Notes under the pieces: generated by a model
What the model saw: the letters and a program-made list of their open reading frames with translations, nothing else
What the model was told of the DNA's origin: nothing
The model's database searches: none
Part shown: one piece after another, positions 21,058-33,164 of the stretch
Position numbering within the stretch: the stretch's first letter is position 1
How the letters are laid out: each line of letters starts with the position of its first letter
Assembly (NCBI RefSeq): GCF_000003815.2
Contig: NC_049990.1
Location: 2,871,655 to 2,931,654, forward strand
DNA: 60,000 nt
Reading direction: 5' to 3'
Source: Branchiostoma floridae
Lineage: Eukaryota > Chordata > Leptocardii > Amphioxiformes > Branchiostomatidae
Position numbers and translations under genes: made by a program

Positions 21058-21458
21058 TAGGCCATGTTGATTTGATTATATAGATGGGTTCCTCTGAGAA
21101 CAAGAAAAATGTGATGCGAGCGTGCGAATAAAAGTTTGACCAAAAAAATTGCCTTCACCATGAAATCTAAGTGGTCAGGAAGGTTAAACATACATATGTA
21201 TGACTAAACACACAGAATATAGTATACTGAACAGTACATTTTTTTTGTTCTTTCACATCTTCGTTGACCCTGGAGTATTTTAGGACATTAGTGCATATTT
21301 TCCGATATTTGTTTCTGCAAACTATGGCATATATGCATATACTTGCTTATTTTGAAGCTGCTTTGTACGGTTTACAGTATGGTTGAAAACGTTTTGGAAA
21401 TTGCCAAAAATTGATGCGCGCGCGGATGTCATACTTATTGTCACATCAACATGGCCTA
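21058..21458. mobile_element. TAGGCCATGTTGAT foldback element
   Basis: It starts TAGGCCATGTTGATTTGA and ends with the complement (tcacatcaacatggccta). Internal blocks 'gatgcgagcg', 'aaagtttg' and 'gatgcgcgcgcgga' recur at 23949-24800 and 42861-43638. No transposase is seen. Confidence 0.65.
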
Positions 21459-22100
21459 ATACATAAATCAGGAACTTTTATGGGCGCATATCCAATAAAG
21501 ATTTTTCTGGAGATGTTTTACTTTCTATTGTAACTTGTTCAGTAATCAATAAAAGAAATGTCCCCAAAATTCCACCTGTGAATCTGTTTTGATTGCATCT
21601 ATAACTGCATTTATATACTATCCGCAAGAGGCGCTCTGCTGCCTTCAGCCCCTGACCGCATTACTCCGGGCAAACAAATGTACACGTCCGACACTCGCTA
21701 GAATGCTGAAATTTTCCTACTTGGCTACACAATCCTGTCAGATATACACAGGCTTTCATCTCAGATTCTTATTACATCAGATGAGGACAATAAACGGCAA
21801 TTTATCATCTTCAGAAACACGCGATTTGGGGGCCCAACGATATTTTGGAAAGGACTCCACTAGGACACAAGTAATATTGGCATGAGATCATTAATTCATA
21901 CGCACAGCGGCCAAAAATTCCGACAGTCAATAATGTTTCGTTAAACTGTAGGGAACCAATAGACAGGGGCGTGACCTTGGTGATTGGAACCAAGAGTCTG
22001 CCCTCAAGTCTTGTTACTGGAACCAATTCGCGATTTAGGTTATGTATGCAGGTGCAGTACAACTCTCTTCCCCGGCATAGAGAACCTTAACCCATACTGA
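21459..22100. other. Non-coding, no recognised feature
   Basis: No exon chain, RNA gene or repeat boundary could be supported here. Confidence 0.4.
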
Positions 22101-22106
22101 AAATCA

Positions 22107-22321
22107 CGAATCAGCGCTCCCTCAAAAACTGAATGCTACCGTTCCGAAGTCTGCGGAAGAGGCTATGCTAAGCTTGTCTGGACCCTGACCCTGACTACCT
22201 TGGCGGCCGGGGCAGCACTAGACAGCACGGGTATGCTTTGAATAAACAGGTCATGCTATGAGATACAGTGTGTCCAAGGTTGTGATTGAACATAACTATC
22301 ATAAAGTCAATGGGACAATAG
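22107..22321. repeat. Spacer marker block (copies at 35310 and 41405)
   Basis: 'tcagcgctccctcaaaaa', 'ccgaagtctgcg', 'cggccggggcagcac' and 'tttgaataaacaggtc' occur in the same order at 35310-35520 and 41410-41640. Two of the three copies lie upstream of the ANK-ZU5-death genes, marking the start of a tandem unit. Confidence 0.6.
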
Positions 22322-22754
22322 TAGGGCTGGGTATCGGTACAGCGTACCGGTACAAAACCGGTTTTTCTTATTGGACCGGTCCAGAAAAACCGGACCTGAA
22401 AAAATTAGGTGGACCGGATGTTGGACCGATTCGAAAATTAACAGATTATTTTATCAGGCATTCACACATGTTAGCGCTTGCAGATGGAAGAAAATAACAA
22501 GAGTGAAGTAGAGTAGAATTTATAGTAATTTCTACCAAGTTTTACAGCCAATCGTACAGGTGCAGTTAGCGTTGTATGGTTTTAAAACGCCAGTGTAAGT
22601 CTAATACTCCACCAAACAGATTTCTTTGTAGTAAAATGGACCATTGGTATGAGTCATACTGCATCAGGTCCAGGTTCAGGTCCGGACCTGGACCTAATCC
22701 TTTGGACCTGAACCGGACCTGGACCTGAATTTTCTGTACCGGTACCCAGCACTA
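22322..22754. mobile_element. hAT-type MITE (GGTACCGG family) with 8-bp target duplication
   Basis: Ends TAGGGCTGGGTATCGGTACA and, on the other side, TGTACCGGTACCCAGCACTA are complementary. GACAATAG stands at 22314-22321 and 22755-22762. At 7400 and 41625 the homologous spacer reads 'ggcacaatag' once with no insertion, so empty sites are visible in this window. Confidence 0.85.
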
Positions 22755-22817
22755 GACAATAGCATTTTGAGAAAAGTCAGACCTTAAGAAATATAATTAA
22801 ATTCCCTTTATAATCCA

Positions 22818-22840
22818 CACACACACACACACACACACAC
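22818..22840. repeat. (CA)n microsatellite
   Basis: Eleven CA units in the spacer. The homologous site at 41690 has only a short 'accacacaca'. Confidence 0.9.
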
Positions 22841-22939
22841 ATTAATGCATGTTCATGCAGAATATTGTATGAACGATATTACGGCAGTGTTTCAAAAGAC
22901 GGAAAAATTTAGCTACCGATTTTCATCAATAAACTCTTG

Positions 22940-23409
22940 TATGTACTTTTGGACCCCACTAGAAGATAATGGAACGGCCCAAATTATGTCAGATGAAGGT
23001 TATCAACAATGACGGTAGGCGGGAAGTTTACCTAAGGGCTGCATTGAGTGGTACAACTAAGTGAAAACGTCATGATTGCCTGTATTTCCCCTTTCCATAT
23101 CAAAATACGAAAGTAAAGATATCAAATACATTACCTCATTGTTTGAGCCATTGGAATAGTCCACGTGATATATCACAAACAGAGGAGTACATAAAAATCA
23201 ACTTTGCTATTTTTGTCCCCAATGGAAGAGAATAGAACAGTCCACGTTAAGTCATGTGAGAGTTATTGATCAGTCAAACAACAATGGCGGGCAGGTAGGC
23301 GGAAACTTTACCCACCGTTAGTCTTAGCGAACAACGAAAAAAGACCGTCTAATCACATGTTCTCCTACCCGGTGAGACTCAAGACAGGCTGCTTTCACCA
23401 GAACGCAAC
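22940..23409 (+). promoter_or_regulatory. Upstream region of ANK-ZU5-death gene 1
   Basis: 'agagaatagaacagtcca' and 'aacaacaatggcgggcaggt' are conserved upstream of gene 2 (42100-42180). A similar but weaker block occurs at 22950-23030, so the region is internally repeated. A five-codon upstream frame ATG GCG GGC AGG TAG (23284-23298) is conserved in gene 2 (42156-42170). No TATA box is evident. Confidence 0.45.
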
Positions 23410-26400
23410 ATGTTCGGAAGGCGGCGCAAGAAGAATCGTGAAGAGGTGACGTCATTTTACTTGCATTGTGAAGTAGACGTCAGTACAGTAGTTCATCTTG
23501 TATTGGTGGTCAGTTTGGTCATTTAAAGCAACAAATCTCTGGCTGATTAGTGAGCATGACAGCATGATAGGCACCATTGTGGAAATACAGATTTATGTTT
23601 ACCTGGATATGAAAAAAACTTATAGAATACCTTGGGTGTACCGTGTACGTGGCCAGCGTCTGGGGGACTTGAACGTCTGATGCCGGAGCTTGTTTAACTG
23701 TTTACCAGGTAACCATATCGCACCTGATAATTTTCAACAGGATTTGCTGAAGGACTGTTGGAGGAGCAAATATTGACGAAGAAGTTGAATAACTGTGGCA
23801 TGGTAATGGGTTTAAAAAACTTGAAATAGTTGGACGGTCACGTGCCGCGTCAGAAAGTCTATTGCATTTTTTTACGAGGTCAAATTCCTTTTCTTCTTCT
23901 CTGTTGTGAAAAAGGCTGACGGAAATTTTTGGTTCCATTCTTTGGGCATAAGGCCATATTGATTTGATTATATGGATGACATCCTCTGGGAACCCCAAAG
24001 CTGATGCGAGCGTTCGACTAAAAGTTTGGCCATAAATTATGCTGCCTTCATTATGAAATATAAGTGGTCAGGAAGGTTGAACATAGGACTAAATACACAT
24101 GATATATATGATGTATACACATACATATAGCAACATATACCAACAATTGGGTGTAGGTACCGGTTCATCGTACCAGTACAAACCCGTTTTTTTCTTGGAA
24201 CGGTCAGAGAAACCATAGGGTTTCGCCTATTAGGAAATGGGCACACCATATCGGCAAGCGTTTGGGGGCTTCCTGGCCAAGAGAGTAACAGGAGCGAATT
24301 CGAGTAGAGTCTATAGTCATTTGTTTCTACAGTCAAAGGTACAAAGGCAGTTAACCTTGATAGGATTCTACAACGCAAGTGGGAGTCTGATGCCCCACCA
24401 AAGAGATTCCTTTGGAGTATTTCCAATTCACAAGTTTTCATAGACAATACCATGGATCTGAATCGTACCTGCACTTGAACTATCTTTACTGGTACCCATC
24501 CCTACCAACATTTTTTTTTTCATTTTGTTTTTTTTCACATCTTTTTCTTCGACTTTCTTTTTTTTTAACTTTCCGTGTCCGCCACGGCACTTTATTCTTC
24601 GACTTTCTATTTCCTTTGGTATTCTGTCAATTTTTTCTGTCACTGTTTTCCAATACTTTTTTTCCATCCAAGGCATATACGTGCTAATTTTACAGATGCA
24701 TTGTACGACTTGAAGCATGATCGAAAATGTTTTTTTTAGGAAACGGCCGAAAATTCATGCGCGCGCGGATATCATTCATATAATCAAATAAACGTGGCCT
24801 AAATACTGAGCAAGCAAGCAGCTTAACCGCAACAGGTCTTTAGATAAACCCACTTCCAATCGTTTACACAAAGTCATATACCTCCAAGTTATGGCTTTTT
24901 AACTACACACTATGATTATTGATTGCGATTTTTTTTAAATTGGGTACTTTTGAAGTTTCTGCTTTATTTCATGAACTAAACTGAACTGACATATCTGGAT
25001 GATATGATGTTTTATTGCTTTATTACATGTAAATATTGTACAGTGAATGTTTGATGGCGCCAAAAATCAGTATTGCTGCCTGGGATGTCCTCTGTATTGC
25101 ATTGTTGTAATTTTGACAAAATAAGATACCAAGCAACTTGTAAATTTTGTTATCATTGAAGAAAGGAAGGCTATAGAAGATAATATCAGTGCCTCGATAT
25201 CCTTCAAAGTGTGAATGTGATGGTCGCCACACAGGAGAAGTTATGATATTGCTGTGTTGTCTACCTGTATCCTGTTTTATCACTGCTGTATTCTGTTGAT
25301 GAATGCCACTTTCCTCAGGAACTCTGGGATGCAGCTTTACGTGGAGATATACAGACGGTGACACGTCTTATCCAGCAGGGAGTGGATGTCAACTGTAGCT
25401 GGGTGAGTAGCAGGGAACCACTTTTTTACCTGTTTTATCACTGGTCAGTTGGACGGGGAGGGGGGCATACCATCCTCTATGTCGCTAGGCCTTGATAGAC
25501 ATGGCTACTTTCTCTTTTCTTTCGATTGACGCACATTATCACCATTACCACAAAGTCATTCATTTTGGGCAAGGGCTTATTACAGGTGTTTGACATACGT
25601 GTGATTTCAACATCAGGAATTTGTGATCATCATGATGGTATGAATAATCTTAGTTTCCATGTGATGGTGACTTCTGCTGTTACAGCTTGGATCCTCACCA
25701 CTTCGCCCGGCAGCTTCAGGAGGACATGTTGGTGTTGCTGAACTCCTCCTGAAGGCTGGAGCACAGGTGGACAGTACGGATCAGGTACGTTTTTATGCTT
25801 ACTGTAGGTGATTACATATCTGAGTGAAAAATGTCGCGTATGAATTTTATTAGTGTTTACCATTTTGGTTTGGATAGGTGTAATAAGAAAATGTACTATG
25901 GAATGTTGCAATTCGATGTGTTAATTTTGTAATGTTTTGATAATGTAAATGTGATTACTTCACCCACCATATAATTTCATCTCTGTTCCTGCTGTCAAAG
26001 TTTAAATCCACGCTACTGCACCGTGCAGCTTAATAAGAAAATAGAGGCGTAATAAGAAAATATAGTATGGAATGTTATAATTCGATGTGTTGATTTGAAG
26101 TTTTGATAATGTAAATTTGGATGCACTTCTCTCATCATGTAATGTCATATCTGCTCCTGCTGTTGCAGTTTGGAGTCGCACCACTTCACAATGCAGCTTC
26201 AGGAGGACATGTTGGTGTTGCTGAACTCCTCCTGAAGCATGGGGCACGGGTGGATAGTGGGGATGTGGTAAGGTTTGATGCTTACTGTAGGTGATTGCAT
26301 CTCTGAGTGGAGAAAGTCACGTATGAATTTGATTAATGTTGATCATTTTGGTTTGGATAGGTGTAATAAGAAAACATAGTATGGAATGTTATAATTCGAT

Positions 26401-29400
26401 GTGCTGGTTTCAAGTTTTGATAATGTAGATGTGGATGGACTTCTCTCACCATGTAATGTCATCTCTGTTCCTGTTGTTGCAGTCTGGAGAAACGCCACTT
26501 CACAAGGCAGCTTCAGGGGGACATGTTGGTGTTGCTGAACTCCTCCTAAAGGTCGGAGCACGGGTGGACAGTAAGGATTGGGTGAGAGTTGATGCTTATT
26601 GTAGGTCAAAGATATTTTCTTCTTCATCTTTAATGGCAATTTTATTTTCTCAAGTGGAACAAAACATAAGTGTAAAAATTACCACTTCCATACTTATCAA
26701 TGCCTGAAGTAGTACCAAGTTGAATTAGAATAACTGCATCATGTGTGATGTCGGTTTCATGTCTGATGTTTTATTGTATAGCGCGGCGGGACTCCTGAGT
26801 ACATAGCCGCAATAGAAGACGTTCCAGACGAGGATGAGAAAGATCGCATCCTGGAGGGAAGGAAGAGGATTCTTGAGCTTTTTGCAGCAGTAAAGATGGC
26901 CGGGTAGGTTAGAATCTGGTTCGATGTGTGTGCTATGAATTGTGGTGTTACCAGAAAGGCTCTTACCATTGCTAACATTGTTTGTTTGGAGCAAAACACA
27001 TTGACCATTTCACATCTCATGTAAAGAACAGACAATGAAAATGATTCAATATTATACTTCTTACAGTTTCAGGACAGCGTTACTCATCACATTCAACTCC
27101 CAGATATTTATTCAGCAACTGTGTATGACAACCTTATAATGGTTACCATTCTGTCCGGTGTATTTTTCATGTGAAATAGCTAACTTAGAATTCTGTTCTG
27201 TCACAGCCCTTACAGGCGCATAGTGCGCAAAGTGGGTCCAGAAGGAGGTGAACTCCAGACCGCGTCTTGTACCGTCACTGTACCACGTGGAGCCGTTACC
27301 GTGGAAACAGAAATTACCTGTCAGGTCATCAACCCCAATGACGTCACTCTCCCCCTGAAGGACGGAGAGACGTTAGTGAGTGACGTCATAGAGCTGGGTC
27401 CACACGGGACAACCTTCCACCAACCTGTCACTGTACAGATGCAGTACAACAGCACATCGTCAGGTGGCTTCATGGAAGCTACCCTGTGGGTCACTGAGGA
27501 TGGGGCAGACTGGACGGAGCTTAAAGCCGTTGATAAAGTATGTGGATTAACATTCCATATTGATCAATTTATCCTTGTATTAATACGTAATAACAGTTTT
27601 GAAAAGCCCAAAGAAAGACCGCTTGCGATACGCTCTCCACCATCCACAGTATAAACAAAATAAACAAACTGAGTGTGTAAAAGTTATGATACACCTGGAA
27701 GAATATCACTATACATAGCGCGCATGATAACTGACAGGACATACATCATAATAGCTTATGAAATTATGTTTTTCAGAGCGAGAATAATCTGACAGTGTCA
27801 GTAGACCATTTCTCAATCTTTGCCGTCATCAGTCAGCCCAAGCAGAACCAGTTTACTGTGTCTACAGAGGGGTGGATTCAGACATCATCAACACAGCCTG
27901 ATGTACAAATTAGCTTCCCGGAAGGGGCTGTGACCACACCGACACAAGTCACGTTACAGGTCAGTGTATTNNNNNNNNNNNNNNNNNNNNNNNNNNNNNN
28001 NNNNNNNNNNNNNNNNNNNNNNNNNNNNNNNNNNNNNNNNNNNNNNNNNNNNNNNNNNNNNNNNNNNNNNNNNNNNNNNNNNNNNNNNNNNNNNNNNNNN
28101 NNNNNNNNNNNNNNNNNNNNNNNNNNNNNNNNNNNNNNNNNNNNNNNNNNNNNNNNNNNNNNNNNNNNNNNNNNNNNNNNNNNNNNNNNNNNNNNNNNNN
28201 NNNNNNNNNNNNNNNNNNNNNNNNNNNNNNNNNNNNNNNNNNNNCGGTTTAACCTAGTGCAAAAGTTCTCAGGATGTTATCTGTATCTGCATCTGTATCG
28301 CCGGTAAAACCGCCCATTCTGGATCATATCGGTAAGCTAGTAAGCAAACCATGTTGATCAAAGCAAAAGTTGGTGATAGATATGTGCCAAGTCATAATAA
28401 TCTTTATAATCATACTTGTTTTGTGCAATGTAGTGCAGGAACTACAATTACAAACATAAAAAGTGACAGTTTAAAACTATAACAACCTAACCAATTTGGG
28501 TACAACTGTCTCTTGTTAAATGTATGTCATCGATTCATTGTTCCATTTCTGTTTCCAAATACTCTGTCGCTATTATATACAGCGATGTGATATAGATATA
28601 AAGTTAATCTACTACGTGAACATACGTATACTTTGTTAGTATGATTGATATGACAACGGTTTTATTTCAACTGCAGGTGCAAGAAGTTCCAAAAAGAGCA
28701 GTTGAGAACATGAAAGCAAAGGACGAGTCTTCCCGCGGTGTTGTCAGCACCAGTCCGATAGTCACTGTGGAAACAGGGTCAGAAGCAGAAGTCCAGTTCC
28801 TCAAACCACCCACAGTACGAGTCCCTCATCCTAAACGCTACATGGACATCCAACATCAGGGGGACACCAAGCTGAAAGTAATGTCGTATGATAAAGAGAA
28901 AGGAGACTGGAAAGATGAAACTGAACACAGTAACGTCAAGGAGTCTGATAAGAGTGTGGAGTTTGAAGCCAAGCATTGTACCAAGTAAGTTTATGATTCA
29001 GTGTTATTTTCAATCGGAAAACTTTTTGATATTGTTGAACGTCATTTGTAAAATACATTGCTGACTGGTACCTTTCAATTATATACCTGGAATAGAGTTG
29101 ACGTTTTTTCAATCTGTTAAAAGAAAACATTCAGCAGTACGTTTTTGTTGATAAAGAAACAGGTAATTGTGTTTCGTTTCAGATGGATTGTGATCGTTGT
29201 TGAAGACATCATCGGTGGCTCAGAGGAGATAAGACTTCCCTCAACCTTTTGCCAGTGGCTCGAATGCAGCGAAGTGCAGTTTCTACTGATGCGGAGGAAA
29301 GGCAACGCAAAAGAGTTTGTCATAGAATGCGCTCTCGAGAAAGATGCAGAAAGGAGACATGCAGAACTTTTTGAAAAGGGTTACGAGGGTCCGCTGCCGT

Positions 29401-31260
29401 CTAACTCAGTAGACCTTTTGGAAGGGCAAGTAGTTGACATAAGCCTGCAGGGTTACGTGTCCATCGCACCATTCAACCCAAAACCACAGATCACCTTCCA
29501 CAGTCAGAAACCCAAACGATCGCGATGTCAAATGCAGGTCCTGGCTTTGGAGACAAAGGGACAAAATAGCGGTAGAGGAAGCACTTCATTCTTTGCGTTG
29601 CCGCGCTTCAAAGTCGACAAAAAGAAAATCGAAGAAAAAGCAAGGGCTTTCGTGCGTAAAGAACCCGGCAAACTCGGGCAACCATCCAGCGAAGAGCAGC
29701 CAAAGTATCTGTGCCAGCTCCCAATTCACGTGCCGTATGAGACCCCAAAATCGGTATTTATCTGAATTATTTATTCATTGAGATTTACCACAGCATCTCG
29801 TGTTTGTTTGCTTTATAACACTAGGCCGACGGAGAGTGGTTTCCAACTACAGTATTTTCAACACAATGCCATTGTTTTCAAAATATTGCACCTGAAATCC
29901 CTTACTACCCTGTTTTACAAACAAAGAATGTAACGGTTAACCTGCGGATTAAGGTGAACTGCCGTTAACAAAACAATCAAGCACCAAAATCGATTACATC
30001 CGAAGTTACACTGAATGGGATTAAAATTACATATTTTTGTATTTGTATAACATATAACATCATCACATCATCAAATCGGCTATTTGGGTTGTAACAGTTT
30101 TCTGCTTATTCGTAATGTGAAACTATTTTGTACATGCTGTTTTTATTAACTCTATTGCCTGGTAAAACGTCAAGTATTGGAATTAGGGAATAAAATGTGT
30201 CTGTTATGTTTACACATATGCAGATTGAAGATGCCAGTGCTTCAATTGAAGGTAAGGCAACGATTTTACAAATAAAGTTATTTGTGAAGTTATCAAAGGG
30301 CCCCTTACAACGGTAACCAAATTTAAAAGTACCATGTCCTAGATCTTTGCAATTCTTGTGCAAAACATCATTGTCTTTGTCTGACTCTTAGGCTCTTCGA
30401 AGTATACCATTGTTGAAAACACAATTTGTAGATGATATGGAAATGTACGAAAAAATTACTTTGTCATTTCCTTCCATTCGATTCCACACAAACAACTTTG
30501 TGTTATCAACAAGAAGCACGGTGATCATAAAGCTCTAAAAGTAGCGCATCCTGTTTGTACTTCTTTTCCACAATACATGTAATATCATATTGCAGCTATC
30601 TTTCTTTTTTTTCGTATTGCCAAGTGTACGATATTGTTTTTCAAGACGCGCTTTGTTGCATACTTTGTATAGATTGCATATTGCCATTGTGGCTAAGAAA
30701 ACAATGATGTATTTAAGATTTGTGCTCTTCTATTGGCATAAATGTATACATAAAATAGCTATACATATCATACCGTCCATCCTTTCCCTTATCTACCAGG
30801 TGTTGAGAAGTACTTCTACTTCGTCAAGGAAGAAGTCAGCACGGACTGGGGAGATCTGGCTTTCCATCTCGGCATCAAGTGGTCTACTATCAGAAACATT
30901 GCCGGCAGGAACCGTGACGACAATTCCAGTTGCATGGACATGTTGCAGGAATGGAAGAAGCGGAAGGGAGACGCCGCTACCACTGGGGTTCTGCTGAAGG
31001 CCCTTTCAGAGGCTGAGTTACAGAGCGTCTTGGATGGTTTGAAGAGCAAATATCCAGATATCGGTAGGTTACTGACTTACTTTATATCAAATAGTTCAAT
31101 TGTCAATGCTTGTTGTATCTCGATCAATCATTTCAGAAACCCCAAAACTTTATATCAAAAGAAAGAATATTTTCTTCATCTGTATGTATCCTTATGTAAC
31201 TGATATTAATACCTAATTGACATATCATATTTTTCTCCCCTATCAGTAACATCAGAATAG
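23410..31260 (+). CDS. ANK-ZU5-ZU5-UPA-death domain protein 1 (PIDD1-like)
   Basis: Exons: 23410-23445, 25319-25402, 25686-25784, 26169-26267, 26483-26581, 26782-26903, 27207-27537, 27777-27959, 28677-28984, 29183-29753, 30224-30251, 30800-31063 and 31247-31260. All junctions are GT..AG in agreeing phases; 745 aa. Domains: half ankyrin cap (13-40), three 33-residue ankyrin repeats (41-139), partial repeat and helix (140-180), ZU5 (about 181-300, 'GGELQTASCTVTVPRGAVT'), His301-Phe302-Ser303, second ZU5-like domain (about 305-450), UPA (about 455-600), death domain (about 655-741, 'STDWGDLAFHLGI'). The order ZU5-ZU5-UPA-death is that of PIDD1 and ankyrins; the HFS tripeptide is the PIDD1/FIIND autoproteolysis motif. 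PIDD1 scaffolds caspase-2 activation with RAIDD; ankyrins link membranes to spectrin. With so few repeats and with HFS, a signalling adaptor is more likely. The second site is His-Cys-Thr (451-453), probably uncleaved. Gap 5 lies in an intron. Confidence 0.82.
23949..24800. mobile_element. TAGGCC foldback element in intron 1 of gene 1
   Basis: It begins 'taaggccatattgatttga' and ends 'atcaaataaacgtggccta', like 21058-21458. It is twice as long because another element is nested in it (24149-24503). The homologous copy lies in intron 1 of gene 2 (42861-43638), so both insertions predate the gene duplication. Confidence 0.55.
24149..24503. mobile_element. Nested GGTACC MITE
   Basis: Flanked by ACCAACAA (24141-24148) and ACCAACAT (24504-24511), a 7/8 match to an 8-bp target duplication. 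The ends 'gggtgtaggtaccgg' and 'ggtacccatccct' are complementary. It is related to the element at 22322-22754. Confidence 0.6.
25686..26581 (+). repeat. Ankyrin exon cassette array of gene 1 (3 full exons)
   Basis: Exons 25686-25784, 26169-26267 and 26483-26581 are each exactly 99 nt, start and end in phase 0, and encode one repeat: 'TPLHxAA', 'GGHVGVAELLLK', 'GAxVDSxD'. The introns are also repeats ('gataatgtaaatgtggatg', 'catctctgttcctg'). The first cassette reads LGSSPLRPAA, a departure from TPLH. Confidence 0.9.
26001..26033 (+). pseudogene. Truncated ankyrin cassette with stop (gene 1)
   Basis: Preceded by 'gttcctgctgtcaaag', it reads FKSTLLHRAA and then TAA TAA. After 'gcagctt' the exon continues directly into intron sequence (aataagaaaatag), so about 70 nt of exon and its donor were deleted. 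The same truncated form occurs three times in gene 2. Confidence 0.75.
27971..28244. other. Assembly gap 5
   Basis: N bases in the intron between exons 8 and 9 of gene 1. The ungapped equivalent in gene 2 (52859-53306) has no exon, and the phases join directly, so no coding loss is expected. Confidence 1.
28255..28315 (-). repeat. Fragment of the (GATACA)n-tailed repeat
   Basis: 'tatctgtatctgcatctgta' and 'gccggtaaaaccgccc' match the reverse complement of 12095-12137. It is absent at the same place in gene 2, so it inserted after duplication. Confidence 0.5.
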
Positions 31261-31467
31261 CGGGGAAAGGAGTGAAATGACCACTGAACAGGTAAGCGGC
31301 ATTTACATGTTTGTTTTATAGAGCTACTCCACAAATTAATGATACTAACATTCAGATTGGCGTCCATATTAAACTTGTCCAGATCGGTTTATCCATTCCC
31401 CTGGTTCTGGTCCTTATTTACAGTGCATTAAGCACAATCAATAAGACAGCATTCTCAAATAAGCCCC
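31261..31467 (+). other. 3' region of gene 1
   Basis: This follows the stop TAG (31258-31260). 'gaacag' followed by GTAAGC at 31291 could be a donor for an additional 3' exon, but no matching acceptor with coding sequence was found. No poly(A) signal is evident here. Confidence 0.35.
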
Positions 31468-32234
31468 TTTAACTTCTATTGGTACTTTCTGCCGTAACAG
31501 AGTTGTTGTTAATACATGCAGGTACAGCTGGTATCAGAGAAGTGGTTATTAACAAGACCTGACGAAACGACCCTCACCTGTCAGGGTTCCACCAAGCTAT
31601 CAATCTTTAGGTGTAAACATGACTATGTAGATACGGAATGTACCAATTAGCGATAGATTTTGAGAAGAGAGTTGTTATTTCTCTGCAGCACACATGTTCT
31701 AGCGCAAACTTTGTATAGTACTGTTGCACTTTAATTTCAAGAAACCGATCGAAGAAGTAAGCAATGTTTTCATAGTGCTGAAGTTCAAATGAGGGGTAGT
31801 CCTCATATGCATTGTCTTCTTAGTGGGAGATATGAAGCAAAGTTGAATGTAAACCAGATAATGTTGTAAATTGTATCCACAGTCGTGGAATCCATCCACT
31901 AATTCCATGATTAGCTTACGCATTTATCTCTTAGTGTGTTTCGATTTTTGCCATGTAGTAGTTTGTTTTACATTTGTATTTACATATTTGTCGTTTAAGT
32001 GTTGGTTTGTGAATGAATTCCCGATGGATTTTTTGTGATGTACATTGTTTTCTTAGCGAAGGTATAATGCAAAGTTGAATCTAAATTCATGATTAGCTTC
32101 CGCATTTATCCCTTAGTGTATTTTGATTTTTGCCATGTTGTAGTTTGTGATTTATTTGTACTTACATATTTGTCGTTTGAGTGTTGGTTTGTAAGTGAAA
32201 TTACCGATGGATTTTTCTGCGATTTACCGTCGTT

Positions 32235-32340
32235 GGTTTATTTATTTATTTATTGGTTTGGCTGCAACGAACACACAGCCAGGGCTGCCCAACTAGCCTA
32301 TGGCTATTACAAAGGGCTAGCCCTGCTGACAAACACATAA
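32235..32340. repeat. Possible retroelement tail, (TTTA)n end (copies at 32235 and 36312)
   Basis: A TTTA run is followed by 'cacacagccagggctgccca' and 'aaagggctagccctgctgac'. GC-rich inverted blocks next to a short simple repeat resemble a non-LTR retroelement or SINE end. Family not recognised. Confidence 0.3.
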
Positions 32341-33164
32341 ACAATACATATTAAAAAAGAACATTTATATGTACATGGTGTAGGACAACTTACATATCAT
32401 CTAAAATGTTGGTTGTTGGTTGCAAACGAAAAACTTGAAAATAGAGATGTGGGAAATGCAGACATACTGACAAGCCAATGTGAACCTTTGAAATGTGATG
32501 ATACTGTCTTTACAATGCAAATATATCAGGGAGAAAGGTTAGTGACTGATAAGCGACTGATTGTGGGATGTTAGTTTCAAAAATTGGAACAGTTTCTCAT
32601 TCTCTTTAATGTCTCTGTCACAGTGTTTTATGACCATGTTATATACTCTCAATAAACTGTTCGTGGAAATGATTTTCTTCATAGTAACCAATTTTTAGGT
32701 GAGAGCTAGCTCTCACTCTCATTGTCTTTTCCGTGGGGTAGATATGAAATGTGAATTTGGAAAGGTTATAGATGTAATAACATACGTGTCTACCATCCAT
32801 TAATTAATTCCATGATAGTCTTCGTTAGGAAAGCATGCACTTACACACTTACGACTTTTTTATACGCCTATGATGAGTTTATGTTAAAGGCCCTTGTGGC
32901 TAGCTTTGTGGCTGCAGCTTCTTTCTGCATAGAACTTCCGTCCTGTAACCCTTGACCTTGAAGGGATGTGATTTTTGTCACTTAAGCAGTATTTTTAATG
33001 TTGCTGTATGTTTATCGGTTTGTAATAAAACTTGACTTGGAATCTGCTATTAGTGCTTATTGGCCAATTTTACAGGAATCATGAAGACTACCATGTAATA
33101 GACAACTACACAATAACAACACAATAAAGACAAGCTTTCCAAATTTGTTACTGTGTTTGTCCAT

